From contig URQW01000010.1 in assembly GCA_900550105.1 (NCBI GenBank), forward strand, positions 1 to 59,301: 59,301 nucleotides of DNA, in the 5' to 3' direction. Below, one piece after another: positions 44,301 through 53,093 of this stretch; position 1 is the first letter of the stretch; the number at the start of each line of letters is the position of its first letter. Origin of the DNA: an uncultured Pelosinus sp. (GTDB lineage: Bacteria; Bacillota; Negativicutes; UMGS1260). Position numbers and translations under genes: made by a program. The notes beneath the pieces are model-generated. The model did not search any database. It saw nothing but the letters and a program-made list of their open reading frames with translations, and was not told the origin of the DNA.

Positions 44301-44785
44301 CAGTGGGCATGAACGAGCGCCCCCGGCGGATAGGGTCCATCTTGTTTGCCACCGCGGCAAAAACGATCCACAAAAATCTGGTACATAATACCTTGCTTAT
44401 ACCAGTCCGGCACAGTCTGCTGTTCATAGACGGTCAATTGGTAGGCTGGCGGCGGCTCTGTCAACAGCTGGCCCTTGCCGCCCAAAAGTTCCCAATTATT
44501 CCCGTAGTAATAACGACAGTTATCAGCTTCCAAGATAAAATAGTACCAAATCAGCCCTGGTCGTTCTACCGTAAAAGAGACCTCATAAAAACCACTGTCA
44601 CTCAAGGTAAGGGGGAGAATTGTCTCCCCCGTGCCATCTTGCCACAATCGAAGTTGTACCGATTGCCAAAGCGCCTTTTGATCCGTTTCAAGGCGCAAAC
44701 ATACGCGCGTCATAACAGCAACAGCGCCAAAGGGGCTGCGATACTGAAGATCCTGTGAGTCGTGAACAACGATCCAACTGTCCAT
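41399..44785 (-). CDS. Bifunctional GH13 alpha-glycosidase / GH77 4-alpha-glucanotransferase fusion
   Basis: Fusion of 1128 residues. An N-terminal starch-binding-like beta domain (about 1-110) precedes a GH13 neopullulanase-type catalytic domain (YQIFVDRFCRG; nucleophile in GWRLDVVDE near 343, acid in LGEVWE near 371, SHDVPRA near 446). From about residue 645 follows a GH77 amylomaltase (GVLLHPTSLPTEDLCGSLG; VRLDHFRG near 920, AEDLGY near 968, THDNNTTRGW near 1021). All catalytic acids are present. In the glycogen operon it should debranch or trim phosphorylase limit dextrins and recycle maltooligosaccharides. The ATG at 44785 has AGGTGA upstream; an in-frame TTG at 44812 is less likely. Confidence 0.93.
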   Translation of the reverse strand: MDSWIVVHDSQDLQYRSPFGAVAVMTRVCLRLETDQKALWQSVQLRLWQDGTGETILPLTLSDSGFYEVSFTVERPGLIWYYFILEADNCRYYYGNNWELLGGKGQLLTEPPPAYQLTVYEQQTVPDWYKQGIMYQIFVDRFCRGGKQDGPYPPGALVHAHWDDTPMYTKDVQTTEIMAYDFFGGNLAGIREKLTYLYDLGITILYLNPIFESISNHKYDTGDYHQVDPQFGTKEEFTQLCREAEKLGIHIILDGVFSHTGSDSRYFNRYGRYDSIGAYQSPTSPYYSWFRFKEYPSDYESWWGIDTLPNVEEMNESYRDFIIRDQNSVIRSWLKAGAKGWRLDVVDELPPVFLQELRQAVKETDPEAIVLGEVWEDASRKESYGEKREYLLGKELDSTMNYPFRRITLDFLLGHISADDAHRRLMSLYENYPKEHFYSAMNLIDSHDVPRALSLLGDSAYTGEEPIAKLSRRALEPEERRLAKNRLKLLVLWQMTFPGVPCIYYGDEAGVEGYKDPLNRRTYPWGQADEELLSWYKKLTALRQNYPVFWQGDLTAKALGEQVYAYRRSDGVQQAIIVLNRGSQWETVLLPIEWTQLADFEDILFEEPILRSDSDQVILTLRPYSGKVLFYDESQAKEQKGEQGVRRAGVLLHPTSLPTEDLCGSLGKEAYDFIDFLQGASQSLWQILPLNPVGFGDSPYQCPSAFAGNPLLLDLSELAGEPWDYSQQPQELEAAKVWKLSALRKIYDKQKAAFSSDVASFSETNREWLEDYVLFTALSRRYGSPWSLWPQELKYREKVALAKAKAELAEEIHFERFLQYHFFRQWQALRRYAKKQGVVIVGDMPLYVAYDSADVWSRPDLFELDEALAPVAVAGVPPDYFSATGQLWGNPLYRWEKHEAEGFAWWRRRLGVLLDCVDLVRLDHFRGIEAYYSIPAGALTAEAGQWRKGPDAKLLQALQQGRDILPLVAEDLGYITEAVEELKQTFQLPGMKVLHFSFYKTEAGCAPITIPRHSFVYTGTHDNNTTRGWIQEMLAAAHEQSCLQGPFGSVNEETAAMKLIEFAYASKAVCAVIPAQDLLNLDSQFRMNQPGTVGGNWKYRLTEGDLTKELQQKLAKLTSRYKRNILLK

Positions 44786-44812
44786 CTGCTTCACCTGCCT
44801 GTTTCCTAGCAA

Positions 44813-47221
44813 TTAGTAAACGGGTTGTACTCGCCAAATGCCGATTGCATATTCATTAATCGTCCGGTCACTGCTAAACTTACCAGAAAAAGCAATATTA
44901 TTAATGCCCATTCGCGCCCACAGCGCCTTGTCACGGAAACGGTCAGAAATTTTCTGCTGCGCCTCGCGATAAGCCGCAAAATCACGCAACACAAAATATT
45001 CATCACCATGCATAATGCCATCTTGAATTGCTCTAAATTCATCAGGCCCAACTGGTAGAAAACCGTTGGTCAATTGATCTAAAACAAGCTTAATACCGCT
45101 GTCGTTTTCATAAATTTCTAGAGGTCGGTAAGAGCCATTCGCGTAATAGGCCAACACTTCATCAGCGGTCAGACCAAAAATGACAATATTATCATCGCCA
45201 ACCTCTTCGTAGATCTCAATATTCGCTCCGTCTAAAGTTCCGCAGGTCACGGCCCCATTCATCATAAATTTCATATTCCCCGTACCTGACGCTTCTTTAC
45301 TTGCCGTAGAAATTTGCTCGCTTACATCGGCGGCGGCAAAAATCATTTCGCCAAGTGACACGCTATAATTGCCAATAAAGACAACCTTCAGCTTATCATT
45401 CACCCGCGGATCATTATTAATTACCTGAGCCACTGTATTAATTAGCTTGATGGTCTGTTTTGCCAAGTAATAACCAGGCGCCGCTTTACCAGCAAAGATA
45501 TAGGTATGAGGCGTTATATCCATGTCAGGATTGGCTAATAAGCGATTATAAAGATCCATGACATGAAGGATATTGAGGCTTTGCCGTTTATAGGCATGAA
45601 TCCGTTTCACCTGAATATCAAAAATAGAATCTACATCAAGGGTAATCCCATTGACTTTTTCAATATAGTTAGCTAGCCGAATTTTGTTTTGTCGCTTAAT
45701 CTCTCTAAATTTTTCCTGAAAAAGCGGGACCTCGGCAAACTGTGCTAAGCGGCGTAAGTCCGTAGGATGGTGAATCCAACTATCGCCAATAGTCTCAGAA
45801 ATCAGTTTCGACAGCTTCGGATTGCTCTTAATAAGCCAGCGGCGATGAGTAATTCCATTTGTTTTATTATTAAACTTATAAGGATAATGCAGATAGAAAT
45901 CACGCATAACGTCTTTTTTCAAAATTTCTGTATGAATTTCGGCTACGCCATTGACGCTATAGCTGCCGACAACAGACAAATTGGCCATCCGCACAAAACC
46001 GTCGGCGATAACAGCCATATAATGAATCTTATCCCAATCGCCAGGATAATGGTTCCAAAGCTCCCGGCAGAACCGTTCATTAATCTCATTGACAATCATA
46101 TACATCCGCGGCAGCAGCCCTTGGAAAATCTCGATGGGCCATTTTTCCAAAGCTTCTGGCATAATAGTATGATTCGTATAAGAAATTGTATTTGTCGTAA
46201 TATGCCAAGCCTCATCCCAGTTCAAACCCTCTTCATCCATGAGAATCCGCATAAGCTCAGGTACACAAAGAGCGGGATGGGTATCATTAATATGAATCGC
46301 AACATGATCCGCTAAATTCATGATGGTCCGATGATGCTTTTTAAAGCGACGAACAATACTTTGAAGTCCTGCAGATACAAAGAAATACTGCTGTTTTAGT
46401 CGCAGCACTCGACCTTCGTAAGAAGAATCTTCAGGGTAAAGAATTTCTGAAATGGCCTCGACGGCGTAACGGTATTCCATCGCTTTTTTGTAATCGCCTT
46501 TATTGAAAGCCGTATCGGCTGTTTCAGCGCTCCACAGTCTGAGTGTATTGACTGTATCGTTTTTATAGCCGATCACGGGAATATCATAAGGCACAGCTAA
46601 GACCGTATCATAATCTTTATGGGTAAATTTCGGTTCGTCCGCTGATTCATCCACTTCAATCCGTCCATTAAAATGAACTTCCACCGCTTTATCGGCTTTT
46701 CTCAGTTCCCACATGTAACCGTTCTTCAACCAGTTATCAGGACTCTCTACCTGAGCGCCATTGACCATTTTTTGTTCAAAAAGACCATATTTATAGCGAA
46801 TTCCATTGCCGTGACCAGGTAGCTTCAAGGAAGCGAGTGAATCAAGAAAACAGGCGGCAAGACGGCCCAGACCGCCATTGCCAAGGCCGGCGTCAGCTTC
46901 CTGTTCTTCTAGCTTCGTTAAATCGACACCTAACTCATCAAGACCTTCCTGCCAGGCATCTAAGATTCCCAAATTGAGCATGTTAGAGCCTAAAAGACGG
47001 CCGATTAAAAATTCAATCGAAAAATAGTAGACCTGCTTTTCATCGTCGACTTTATAAACAGAGTTCGTATCGACCCATTTCTTTAAAATGAGATCTCGCA
47101 CTAAAGCGCTCAGAGCTTGATATTCATCAAGCGGCGTCGCCTCTTCTAAGGTTTTTCCCTGAAGCGTCTTCAGCTTGTCCACAAACTGTATTTTAAATTC
47201 TTCTTTATCGGCCAACATCAT
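44813..47221 (-). CDS. glgP: Glycogen phosphorylase
   Basis: PLP-dependent GT35 enzyme releasing glucose-1-phosphate from glycogen, 802 residues. The PLP-lysine region EASGTGNMKFMMNGAVTCGT is clear near residue 640-660, along with the NGGLGRLAACFLDSLA substrate-site motif (about 112-127) and HINDTHPAL. It lies 18 bases after glgA and 27 before the GH13-GH77 gene. Phosphorolysis here pairs with synthesis genes in the same operon, so flux is probably set by allostery rather than transcription. Confidence 0.97.
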   Translation of the reverse strand: MMLADKEEFKIQFVDKLKTLQGKTLEEATPLDEYQALSALVRDLILKKWVDTNSVYKVDDEKQVYYFSIEFLIGRLLGSNMLNLGILDAWQEGLDELGVDLTKLEEQEADAGLGNGGLGRLAACFLDSLASLKLPGHGNGIRYKYGLFEQKMVNGAQVESPDNWLKNGYMWELRKADKAVEVHFNGRIEVDESADEPKFTHKDYDTVLAVPYDIPVIGYKNDTVNTLRLWSAETADTAFNKGDYKKAMEYRYAVEAISEILYPEDSSYEGRVLRLKQQYFFVSAGLQSIVRRFKKHHRTIMNLADHVAIHINDTHPALCVPELMRILMDEEGLNWDEAWHITTNTISYTNHTIMPEALEKWPIEIFQGLLPRMYMIVNEINERFCRELWNHYPGDWDKIHYMAVIADGFVRMANLSVVGSYSVNGVAEIHTEILKKDVMRDFYLHYPYKFNNKTNGITHRRWLIKSNPKLSKLISETIGDSWIHHPTDLRRLAQFAEVPLFQEKFREIKRQNKIRLANYIEKVNGITLDVDSIFDIQVKRIHAYKRQSLNILHVMDLYNRLLANPDMDITPHTYIFAGKAAPGYYLAKQTIKLINTVAQVINNDPRVNDKLKVVFIGNYSVSLGEMIFAAADVSEQISTASKEASGTGNMKFMMNGAVTCGTLDGANIEIYEEVGDDNIVIFGLTADEVLAYYANGSYRPLEIYENDSGIKLVLDQLTNGFLPVGPDEFRAIQDGIMHGDEYFVLRDFAAYREAQQKISDRFRDKALWARMGINNIAFSGKFSSDRTINEYAIGIWRVQPVY

Positions 47222-47239
47222 CGTTTTCGCCCTCCCCGC

Positions 47240-48673
47240 TCATTCGGTTAACTGTTCATACAGGCTAATATACTGACGGGCTGACTGTTCCCAGCTAGAA
47301 TCATACTTCATAGCGGCGCGAGCCAGTTTATACCAGGTTTTTGAATCCTCACGATACAAATTTAAGGCGCGATTCACTGTATAGAGAAAATCATGGGAAC
47401 TATAGGGTCCAAAAGTAAAACCATTTCCTTCGCCTGTGGCTTCATTGTAAGAAAGAACCGTATCCTTGAGGCCGCCAGTTTCTCTGACAATAGGTAAACA
47501 ACCATAGCGCATAGCAATCAGTTGCCCAATACCGCAAGGCTCATACAGCGATGGCATCAAAAAGATATCAGAACCAGCATAAATTTGCCGAGCCAAATGT
47601 TCGTCAAAAAAGATCTGCGCTGAGATTTTCTGGGGGTGACGATGATTGGCTATACGGAACATACTCTGATAGGCCTCATCGCCACTGCCCAGTACAATAA
47701 GCTGCACATCCTGCGTTAAAAGTTCATCAAGAATCTGAGCCACTAAATCAAGACCTTTAGAAAGATCCATTCTTGTTACCATGGCTAATACAGGGGTCTG
47801 CTCATTCACAGGCAGCCCGAGTTTTTCTTGCAGTTGCACCTTATTTTGCAGCTTACGCTTGACTGATTGGCGCGTATAATTCACAAAAAGCGCTGAATCC
47901 GTATGCGGATCAAACTCTTCCTGATCAATGCCATTGACAATGCCATAAAGCTCACGGTTTCTCGCTTGCAGTAAGCCATCCAGTTGTTCGCCCCGGCTTC
48001 GATGCTGAATTTCTTTCGAATAAGTCGGACTTACCGTTGTTAATAGATCAGAATAGACAAGCCCCGTCTTTAAATAATTTACGTTACCGAAAAACTCCAT
48101 CTTATCGTCGGTAAGATATTCAGGCCCTAATTCCAAAAACTCCATAATTTCCGGCGGGAAAACCCCTTGGAATCGCAAGTTATGTATCGTAAATACGCTC
48201 TTCATATCTTTATAAAGCGGCTCTTGGCTATAGCGTTCCTTCAAATATAAGCTGACAAGACCTGTATGCCAGTCATGGCAATGAAGGATATCTGGCGTAA
48301 AATCGAGCAATGGAATACTTTCAAGCGCAGCACGGCAGAAAAAGGCAAACCGTTCCGCATCGTCAAAATAGCCATAGAGGTTTTTCCGTTTAAAATAATA
48401 CTCATTGTCGACAAAGTAGTAGGTAATACCATGGTAAGTGACTTTTTCAATACCGAGATACTGTTGGCGCCAATTAAGATTCACTGTCGTTTCTGCGACT
48501 TTTTCCATAGAATCTTTAAACTGAGCGCCAATACAACCGTATTTGGGCATCATAACTCGTACGTCCAACCCATGTTTGACTAGTTCAACCGGCAAGGACC
48601 CCGCGACATCGGCTAATCCGCCGGTTTTCGCAAAAGGAGTTGCCTCCGAAGTTACAAACAGGATTTTTTTCAT
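47240..48673 (-). CDS. glgA: Glycogen synthase (ADP-glucose)
   Basis: GT5 enzyme extending alpha-1,4-glucan from ADP-glucose, 477 residues. The ADP-glucose-binding KTGGLADVAGSLP is at about 16-28, and the C-terminal catalytic part has SLYEPCGIGQLIAMRYG and RETGGLKDTV. The ATG lies one base after the glgD stop, so translation is coupled. No UDP-glucose-type features are seen. Confidence 0.97.
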   Translation of the reverse strand: MKKILFVTSEATPFAKTGGLADVAGSLPVELVKHGLDVRVMMPKYGCIGAQFKDSMEKVAETTVNLNWRQQYLGIEKVTYHGITYYFVDNEYYFKRKNLYGYFDDAERFAFFCRAALESIPLLDFTPDILHCHDWHTGLVSLYLKERYSQEPLYKDMKSVFTIHNLRFQGVFPPEIMEFLELGPEYLTDDKMEFFGNVNYLKTGLVYSDLLTTVSPTYSKEIQHRSRGEQLDGLLQARNRELYGIVNGIDQEEFDPHTDSALFVNYTRQSVKRKLQNKVQLQEKLGLPVNEQTPVLAMVTRMDLSKGLDLVAQILDELLTQDVQLIVLGSGDEAYQSMFRIANHRHPQKISAQIFFDEHLARQIYAGSDIFLMPSLYEPCGIGQLIAMRYGCLPIVRETGGLKDTVLSYNEATGEGNGFTFGPYSSHDFLYTVNRALNLYREDSKTWYKLARAAMKYDSSWEQSARQYISLYEQLTE

Positions 48674-48674
48674 A

Positions 48675-49787
48675 CTATATCACCGTCCCTTTTTTTATAA
48701 CCAAAGGATATCGTTTTTCGCCAATTAAGCGTTTGCCCTTGGTAATCTTTACTTCCTTATCGCAAATGACATTTTCTAAAATAGCCCCTTCGCCGATCTC
48801 GCAGTTCTGCATGATCAGACTATCGCGAACAGATGCTTCTTTTTGCACTTTCACCCCCCGGAATAAAATCGAATCAGCCACCTGTCCGCCAATTTGGCAG
48901 CCATTGGCCACAAGCGATCCTGTTACTTGTGCTGCAGCACGATAAGCAGCAGGCGCTTCATCTTTCACTTTTGTATAAATCAAACCCTTATTGAAAAAGA
49001 TTTCTTGCCATACATCGGGCCGTAGTAACGCCATATTATGATAATAGTAGCTAACAATGGAATGAATTCTACCAACATAACCGCTATGAGCAAAGCCATA
49101 AATATTCAGCTTTTCTAAATTTTTAATAATAAGACCTCTGACAAACTCTCTTTCGCCGCGAGCGATTGATCGGTCTACCAGATCAATCAGCAGTTCCCGG
49201 CTCATAAGATACATTCCCATTGCAACTTTGTTCGTCTTCACTTTCGAAGCATTCACTTCCATATCAATCACGCGATGCTCGGCATCAGTCGACAAGGTTG
49301 TGCAGTTTATAAAATCGTCATAACCTACAGGCGTCTGATGATAAATCACCGTAATGTCAGCGCCGACAGCTTCATGAAAATCACAGGCTTCGCGAAAATC
49401 AATATTGCAGATGCAGCCACTGCCAGAAAGCAGTACGTATTGGTCGCGGCTGCGCTGTAAATAGTCAAGATGTTCATAAATACTATGTAAGTCACCCGTA
49501 TTGCAGACATTTTCCGAGTAAACCGGCGGCAAAATAAACAGACCGTCGCGTTTTCTCGCCAGATCCCATTCCTTGCCGGAACGCAAGTGATCCATAAGCG
49601 AACGATATTTGTCACGCAGCAAAATTCCTACATTGCTGATATCAGAATTGACCATATTCGATAAGACAAAGTCAATGAGTCGATAGCGGCCACCAAAAGG
49701 CAAGGCCGCCAAAGGGCGGTCAATGGTAACCTCCTTGATAAATTCTTCGCTTTCTGTCAAATTAATTAATCCCATTATGCTCCGCAT
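48675..49787 (-). CDS. glgD: Glucose-1-phosphate adenylyltransferase regulatory subunit GlgD
   Basis: GlgC paralogue of 370 residues found in Firmicutes, forming a GlgC-GlgD heteromer. It keeps the overall fold (PFGGRYRLIDFVLSNMVNS and a C-terminal left-handed beta-helix) but the N-terminal nucleotide loop of GlgC (GGxGxRLxxLT) is replaced by IMGLINLTESEEF, as expected for a non-catalytic subunit. The ATG at 49787 has GAGAGGAG upstream; the longer frame to 49859 overlaps glgC and is discarded. Confidence 0.95.
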   Translation of the reverse strand: MRSIMGLINLTESEEFIKEVTIDRPLAALPFGGRYRLIDFVLSNMVNSDISNVGILLRDKYRSLMDHLRSGKEWDLARKRDGLFILPPVYSENVCNTGDLHSIYEHLDYLQRSRDQYVLLSGSGCICNIDFREACDFHEAVGADITVIYHQTPVGYDDFINCTTLSTDAEHRVIDMEVNASKVKTNKVAMGMYLMSRELLIDLVDRSIARGEREFVRGLIIKNLEKLNIYGFAHSGYVGRIHSIVSYYYHNMALLRPDVWQEIFFNKGLIYTKVKDEAPAAYRAAAQVTGSLVANGCQIGGQVADSILFRGVKVQKEASVRDSLIMQNCEIGEGAILENVICDKEVKITKGKRLIGEKRYPLVIKKGTVI

Positions 49788-49806
49788 GGCAAACTCCTCT
49801 CCGCTA

Positions 49807-50988
49807 TCAGCCAACCTGCTTATTTTTCCCGGCGCCTTTTTTATCGCGCACACGGGCATTTTCTACAACAACCGTTACATTCCGCTTATCATTTTCCACT
49901 TCCGTATCGCCCACTTGGCAACCCTCTTCAATCGTCGCTTTGCGGCAAACAATCGCCTTAGTTACTACTGCACCTGGTTCAATGACGGCATAAGGCATAA
50001 TCACCGAATCAATAATCTTCGCGCCCTCGCCAACAACAACGCCAGGGAAAATGACCGAATGCTCTACTTCGCCAAAAATTTGCGACCCTTCACTAATGAG
50101 CGCGTCTTTCACTTTGGCTGTTGGTGCAATATAATGGGGCGGTCGTGTTGGATTGACTGAATAAATCCGCCAATTGCGATCATACAAATCAAGCTGCGAA
50201 TCCCCGCTAAGCAAGTCCATATTCGCTTCCCAAAAACTGTCTACCGTGCCTACATCTTTCCAATAGCCAGAAAACTTGTAGGCAAAGAGTTTATGTTTTT
50301 CTTTCAGCAGTTTGGGAATCACATTTTTGCCAAAGTCATGACTTGACTTCGCATCTTTAGCATCTTCCTGCAAGGCTTTTAATAGCGGTTTAACCGTGAA
50401 AATATAGACGCCCATGGAAGCGAGATTATTTTTGGGATGTTTCGGTTTTTCTTCAAATTCCTCAATGCGGCCATTATCGGCCGTGTTCATAATACCAAAG
50501 CGCGGGGCTTCTTCCCAGGGAACTTCAAACACGGCAATTGTCGCATCAGCCTTCTTCTGACGATGAAAATCCAGCATTTTGCTATAGTCCATTTTATAGA
50601 TGTGATCGCCTGATAAAACCAGGACGTACTCCGCTCCAAATAGTTCAATAAAGTTGATATTTTGATAAATGGCGTCAGCTGTTCCTTTATACCATTCGCC
50701 GCCTTCTTCACTAGCATAAGGTGGAAGTACATAAACACCGCCGTTCTGTCTATCTAAATCCCAAGCACTGCCAATGCCAATATAATTATGGAGAGCTAAC
50801 GGACGATATTGCGTCAAAACACCCACTGTATCAATGCCGGAATTATGGCAATTACTTAAAGGGAAATCAATAATTCTGTATTTACCGCCAAATGGTACGG
50901 CAGGCTTTGCCAGTTTTTTCGTTAAACTACCGAGTCTGCTGCCCTGGCCGCCAGCCAAGATCATAGCAATGCATTCTTTTGCTTTCAT
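49807..50988 (-). CDS. glgC: Glucose-1-phosphate adenylyltransferase
   Basis: ADP-glucose pyrophosphorylase, 393 residues, the committed step of glycogen synthesis. Visible marks: AGGQGSRLGSLTKKLAKPAV nucleotide loop, PFGGKYRIIDFPLSNCHNSG, LSGDHIYKMDY with the catalytic aspartate, EEKPKHPKNNLASMGVY, and a C-terminal beta-helix. The ATG at 50988 overlaps the glgB stop (ATGA), with AAGGAGG six bases upstream; longer starts to 51096 lie inside glgB. Confidence 0.97.
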   Translation of the reverse strand: MKAKECIAMILAGGQGSRLGSLTKKLAKPAVPFGGKYRIIDFPLSNCHNSGIDTVGVLTQYRPLALHNYIGIGSAWDLDRQNGGVYVLPPYASEEGGEWYKGTADAIYQNINFIELFGAEYVLVLSGDHIYKMDYSKMLDFHRQKKADATIAVFEVPWEEAPRFGIMNTADNGRIEEFEEKPKHPKNNLASMGVYIFTVKPLLKALQEDAKDAKSSHDFGKNVIPKLLKEKHKLFAYKFSGYWKDVGTVDSFWEANMDLLSGDSQLDLYDRNWRIYSVNPTRPPHYIAPTAKVKDALISEGSQIFGEVEHSVIFPGVVVGEGAKIIDSVIMPYAVIEPGAVVTKAIVCRKATIEEGCQVGDTEVENDKRNVTVVVENARVRDKKGAGKNKQVG

Positions 50989-52904
50989 AAACATCCTCCT
51001 TTGGATACTTTCGCCTCTGGCGTAAGCTTTACGGTAAAGTATACAGTAGCAAGGGGAGGCAAAGTAGCCACAATGGAATAAGGCTTGCCATGCCATGACA
51101 CTTTCTCCGCCTGCAAGGGCTGATTTCTTTGACCTGATCCCCCAAATTCAGGCCAGTCACTATTGAGAGTTTCTTCATATAGACCATCAAAAGGTACGCC
51201 AAACCGATAAGCAGCTCTGACCACAGGGGTAAAATTACATGCCACAATGATAAGTTCGCTAGGTTTTGCCGTTTTTCGCATGAAGATAATAATGCTCTTA
51301 TTAAAATCCGTGTGATCAATCCACTCTAAGCCCTGCCAATTATCATCAAACAGCCATAAAGCGCGCTGCTCGCGATAGCAATGGTTGAGTTTCGCCACAA
51401 AAGTCTGCAGCCTGCTATGCATATCATATTCAAGCAGATGCCAGTCTAGACTCTTGCCTTCATCCCATTCAATAAACTGGCCGAATTCACCGCCCATAAA
51501 GAGCAGTTTTTTCCCGGGATGAGCCATCATATAACCGTAAAAAGCCCTGAGATTGGCAAACTTCTGCCAGTAATCACCGGGCATTTTACTCAAAAGAGAT
51601 TTCTTGCCATGAACCACTTCGTCATGTGATAACGGCAACACATAGTTTTCCGAAAAAGCGTACATAAAGGAAAAGGTCAGATGATGATGCAGCCATTTAC
51701 GAAAAATCGAATCAGCTTCCATATACTTGAGTATGTCATTCATCCAACCCATATTCCATTTATAAGTAAAGCCAAGACCGCCCACATACGTCGGTTTTGT
51801 AACAAGCGGCCATGCTGTCGATTCCTCAGCCATTAACAAAGGATCCGCTACATGTTCATAAACAGTACTATTAATTTTCTGGATTAGGCTAATCGCTTCT
51901 AAGTTCTCGCGCCCGCCATACTTATTGGGCGTCCAACCTGTTTTATTGCCGTAATCCAGATAGAGCATACTGGCTACCGCATCAATGCGCAAACCATCTA
52001 TATGATAGGTTTCAAACCAAAAGAGAGCATTTGAAGTTAGAAAGCTTTGTACTTCCATTCGCCCATAGTCAAAATTTGCTGTTCCCCATTGAGGATTTTC
52101 CGCTAAAAATGCATTACCTGATTCAAACAGCGGTTCGCCGTCAAAGCAACGCAAACCATGGTCATCACGACAAAAATGCGCCGGAACCCAGTCTAAAATC
52201 ACACCAAGCTTGGCTTTATGGCACTCATTGACAAAATGCATAAAGTCGTGAGGTGAGCCATAGCGGCTGGTCAGTGAAAAATAGCCGGTGCTTTGATATC
52301 CCCAGGAAGCGTCTAAAGGATGCTCCGTAAGGGGCATAAGTTCAATATGGGTATAGCCCATTTCTTGTACATAAGGAATTAGTTCTTTCGCTAAATCACG
52401 ATAGGTTAAAAAACCGCCATCATCATGGCGTCGCCATGAACCGGCATGAACCTCATAAATAACCATAGGCTTGCTGCGCGACTCACCTGTTTTCTTTTGC
52501 GCCTGATATGCTTGATCCGTCCAAGAAAACCCAGATAAGTCAACCACGACAGAAGCGGTTAGCGGCCTTATTTCGCTAGCAAAAGCAAAAGGATCCGCTT
52601 TTGTTAAAACAGCTCCATTCGGAGCGGTAATTTCATATTTATAAAGAGCTCCGACAGAAACCTCAGGAATCCATAGCGACCAAAGCTGATCAGAAATTTT
52701 AACTAGTGGGTGCGCCAAGGAGGACCAGCCATTAAAGTCGCCGATTACACTTACCGATCTAGCATGAGGCGCCCACACAGTAAAACGAACACCTGCTACA
52801 CCGTTTTCCGCCATAATATGAGCGCCAAAAAAATTCTGACAGCGCACATGATTGCCTTCATGAAACAGATGAATATCTAAATCTCCTGGTTTACTTGCTT
52901 TCAT
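50985..52904 (-). CDS. glgB: 1,4-alpha-glucan branching enzyme
   Basis: GH13 branching enzyme, 639 residues, introducing alpha-1,6 branches. An N-terminal CBM48 domain (about 25-115, RFTVWAPHARSVSVIGDFNGW) is followed by the catalytic barrel with DGLRIDAVASMLYLDYG, AEESTAWP and LPLSHDEVVHGKKSLL. It has one N-terminal CBM48, the short form common in Firmicutes. The ATG at 52904 has AAGGTAGG upstream. It is the first gene of the glycogen operon, whose promoter must lie in 52905-53037; I found no convincing sigma-A pair there, though a TTGACA occurs on the minus strand near 52977. Confidence 0.96.
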   Translation of the reverse strand: MKASKPGDLDIHLFHEGNHVRCQNFFGAHIMAENGVAGVRFTVWAPHARSVSVIGDFNGWSSLAHPLVKISDQLWSLWIPEVSVGALYKYEITAPNGAVLTKADPFAFASEIRPLTASVVVDLSGFSWTDQAYQAQKKTGESRSKPMVIYEVHAGSWRRHDDGGFLTYRDLAKELIPYVQEMGYTHIELMPLTEHPLDASWGYQSTGYFSLTSRYGSPHDFMHFVNECHKAKLGVILDWVPAHFCRDDHGLRCFDGEPLFESGNAFLAENPQWGTANFDYGRMEVQSFLTSNALFWFETYHIDGLRIDAVASMLYLDYGNKTGWTPNKYGGRENLEAISLIQKINSTVYEHVADPLLMAEESTAWPLVTKPTYVGGLGFTYKWNMGWMNDILKYMEADSIFRKWLHHHLTFSFMYAFSENYVLPLSHDEVVHGKKSLLSKMPGDYWQKFANLRAFYGYMMAHPGKKLLFMGGEFGQFIEWDEGKSLDWHLLEYDMHSRLQTFVAKLNHCYREQRALWLFDDNWQGLEWIDHTDFNKSIIIFMRKTAKPSELIIVACNFTPVVRAAYRFGVPFDGLYEETLNSDWPEFGGSGQRNQPLQAEKVSWHGKPYSIVATLPPLATVYFTVKLTPEAKVSKGGCL

Positions 52905-53037
52905 TAGAACACCTACCTTTTCGTGTCCATCACGAGAAAACTTTTTTCGGTAAATCAAAAGGTTTATTATGTATTACTTTGTCAAAATTACAGAAATCCC
53001 TTTATTTTCCCTAGGCTTTTTTGTAAATCGCCTAAAG

Positions 53038-53091
53038 AAAAAGGACGAAAACACCCCAAGACTGTATCTGACTGTTTTCGTCCTTTTATCA
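53038..53091 (-). terminator. Terminator after the M48 protease gene
   Basis: AAAAGGACGAAAACA pairs with TGTTTTCGTCCTTTT, a 15-base stem with a long loop and T-runs, beginning three bases after the protease stop. Confidence 0.85.
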
Positions 53092-53093
53092 TA

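Noticed and set aside
45767..46315. 182-codon open frame opposite glgP
   Set aside because: Shadow frame within glycogen phosphorylase without a start signal.
52951..52982. TTGACA on the minus strand as a certain glgB promoter
   Set aside because: No acceptable -10 occurs at 16-18 bases; only a possible -35 could be stated.
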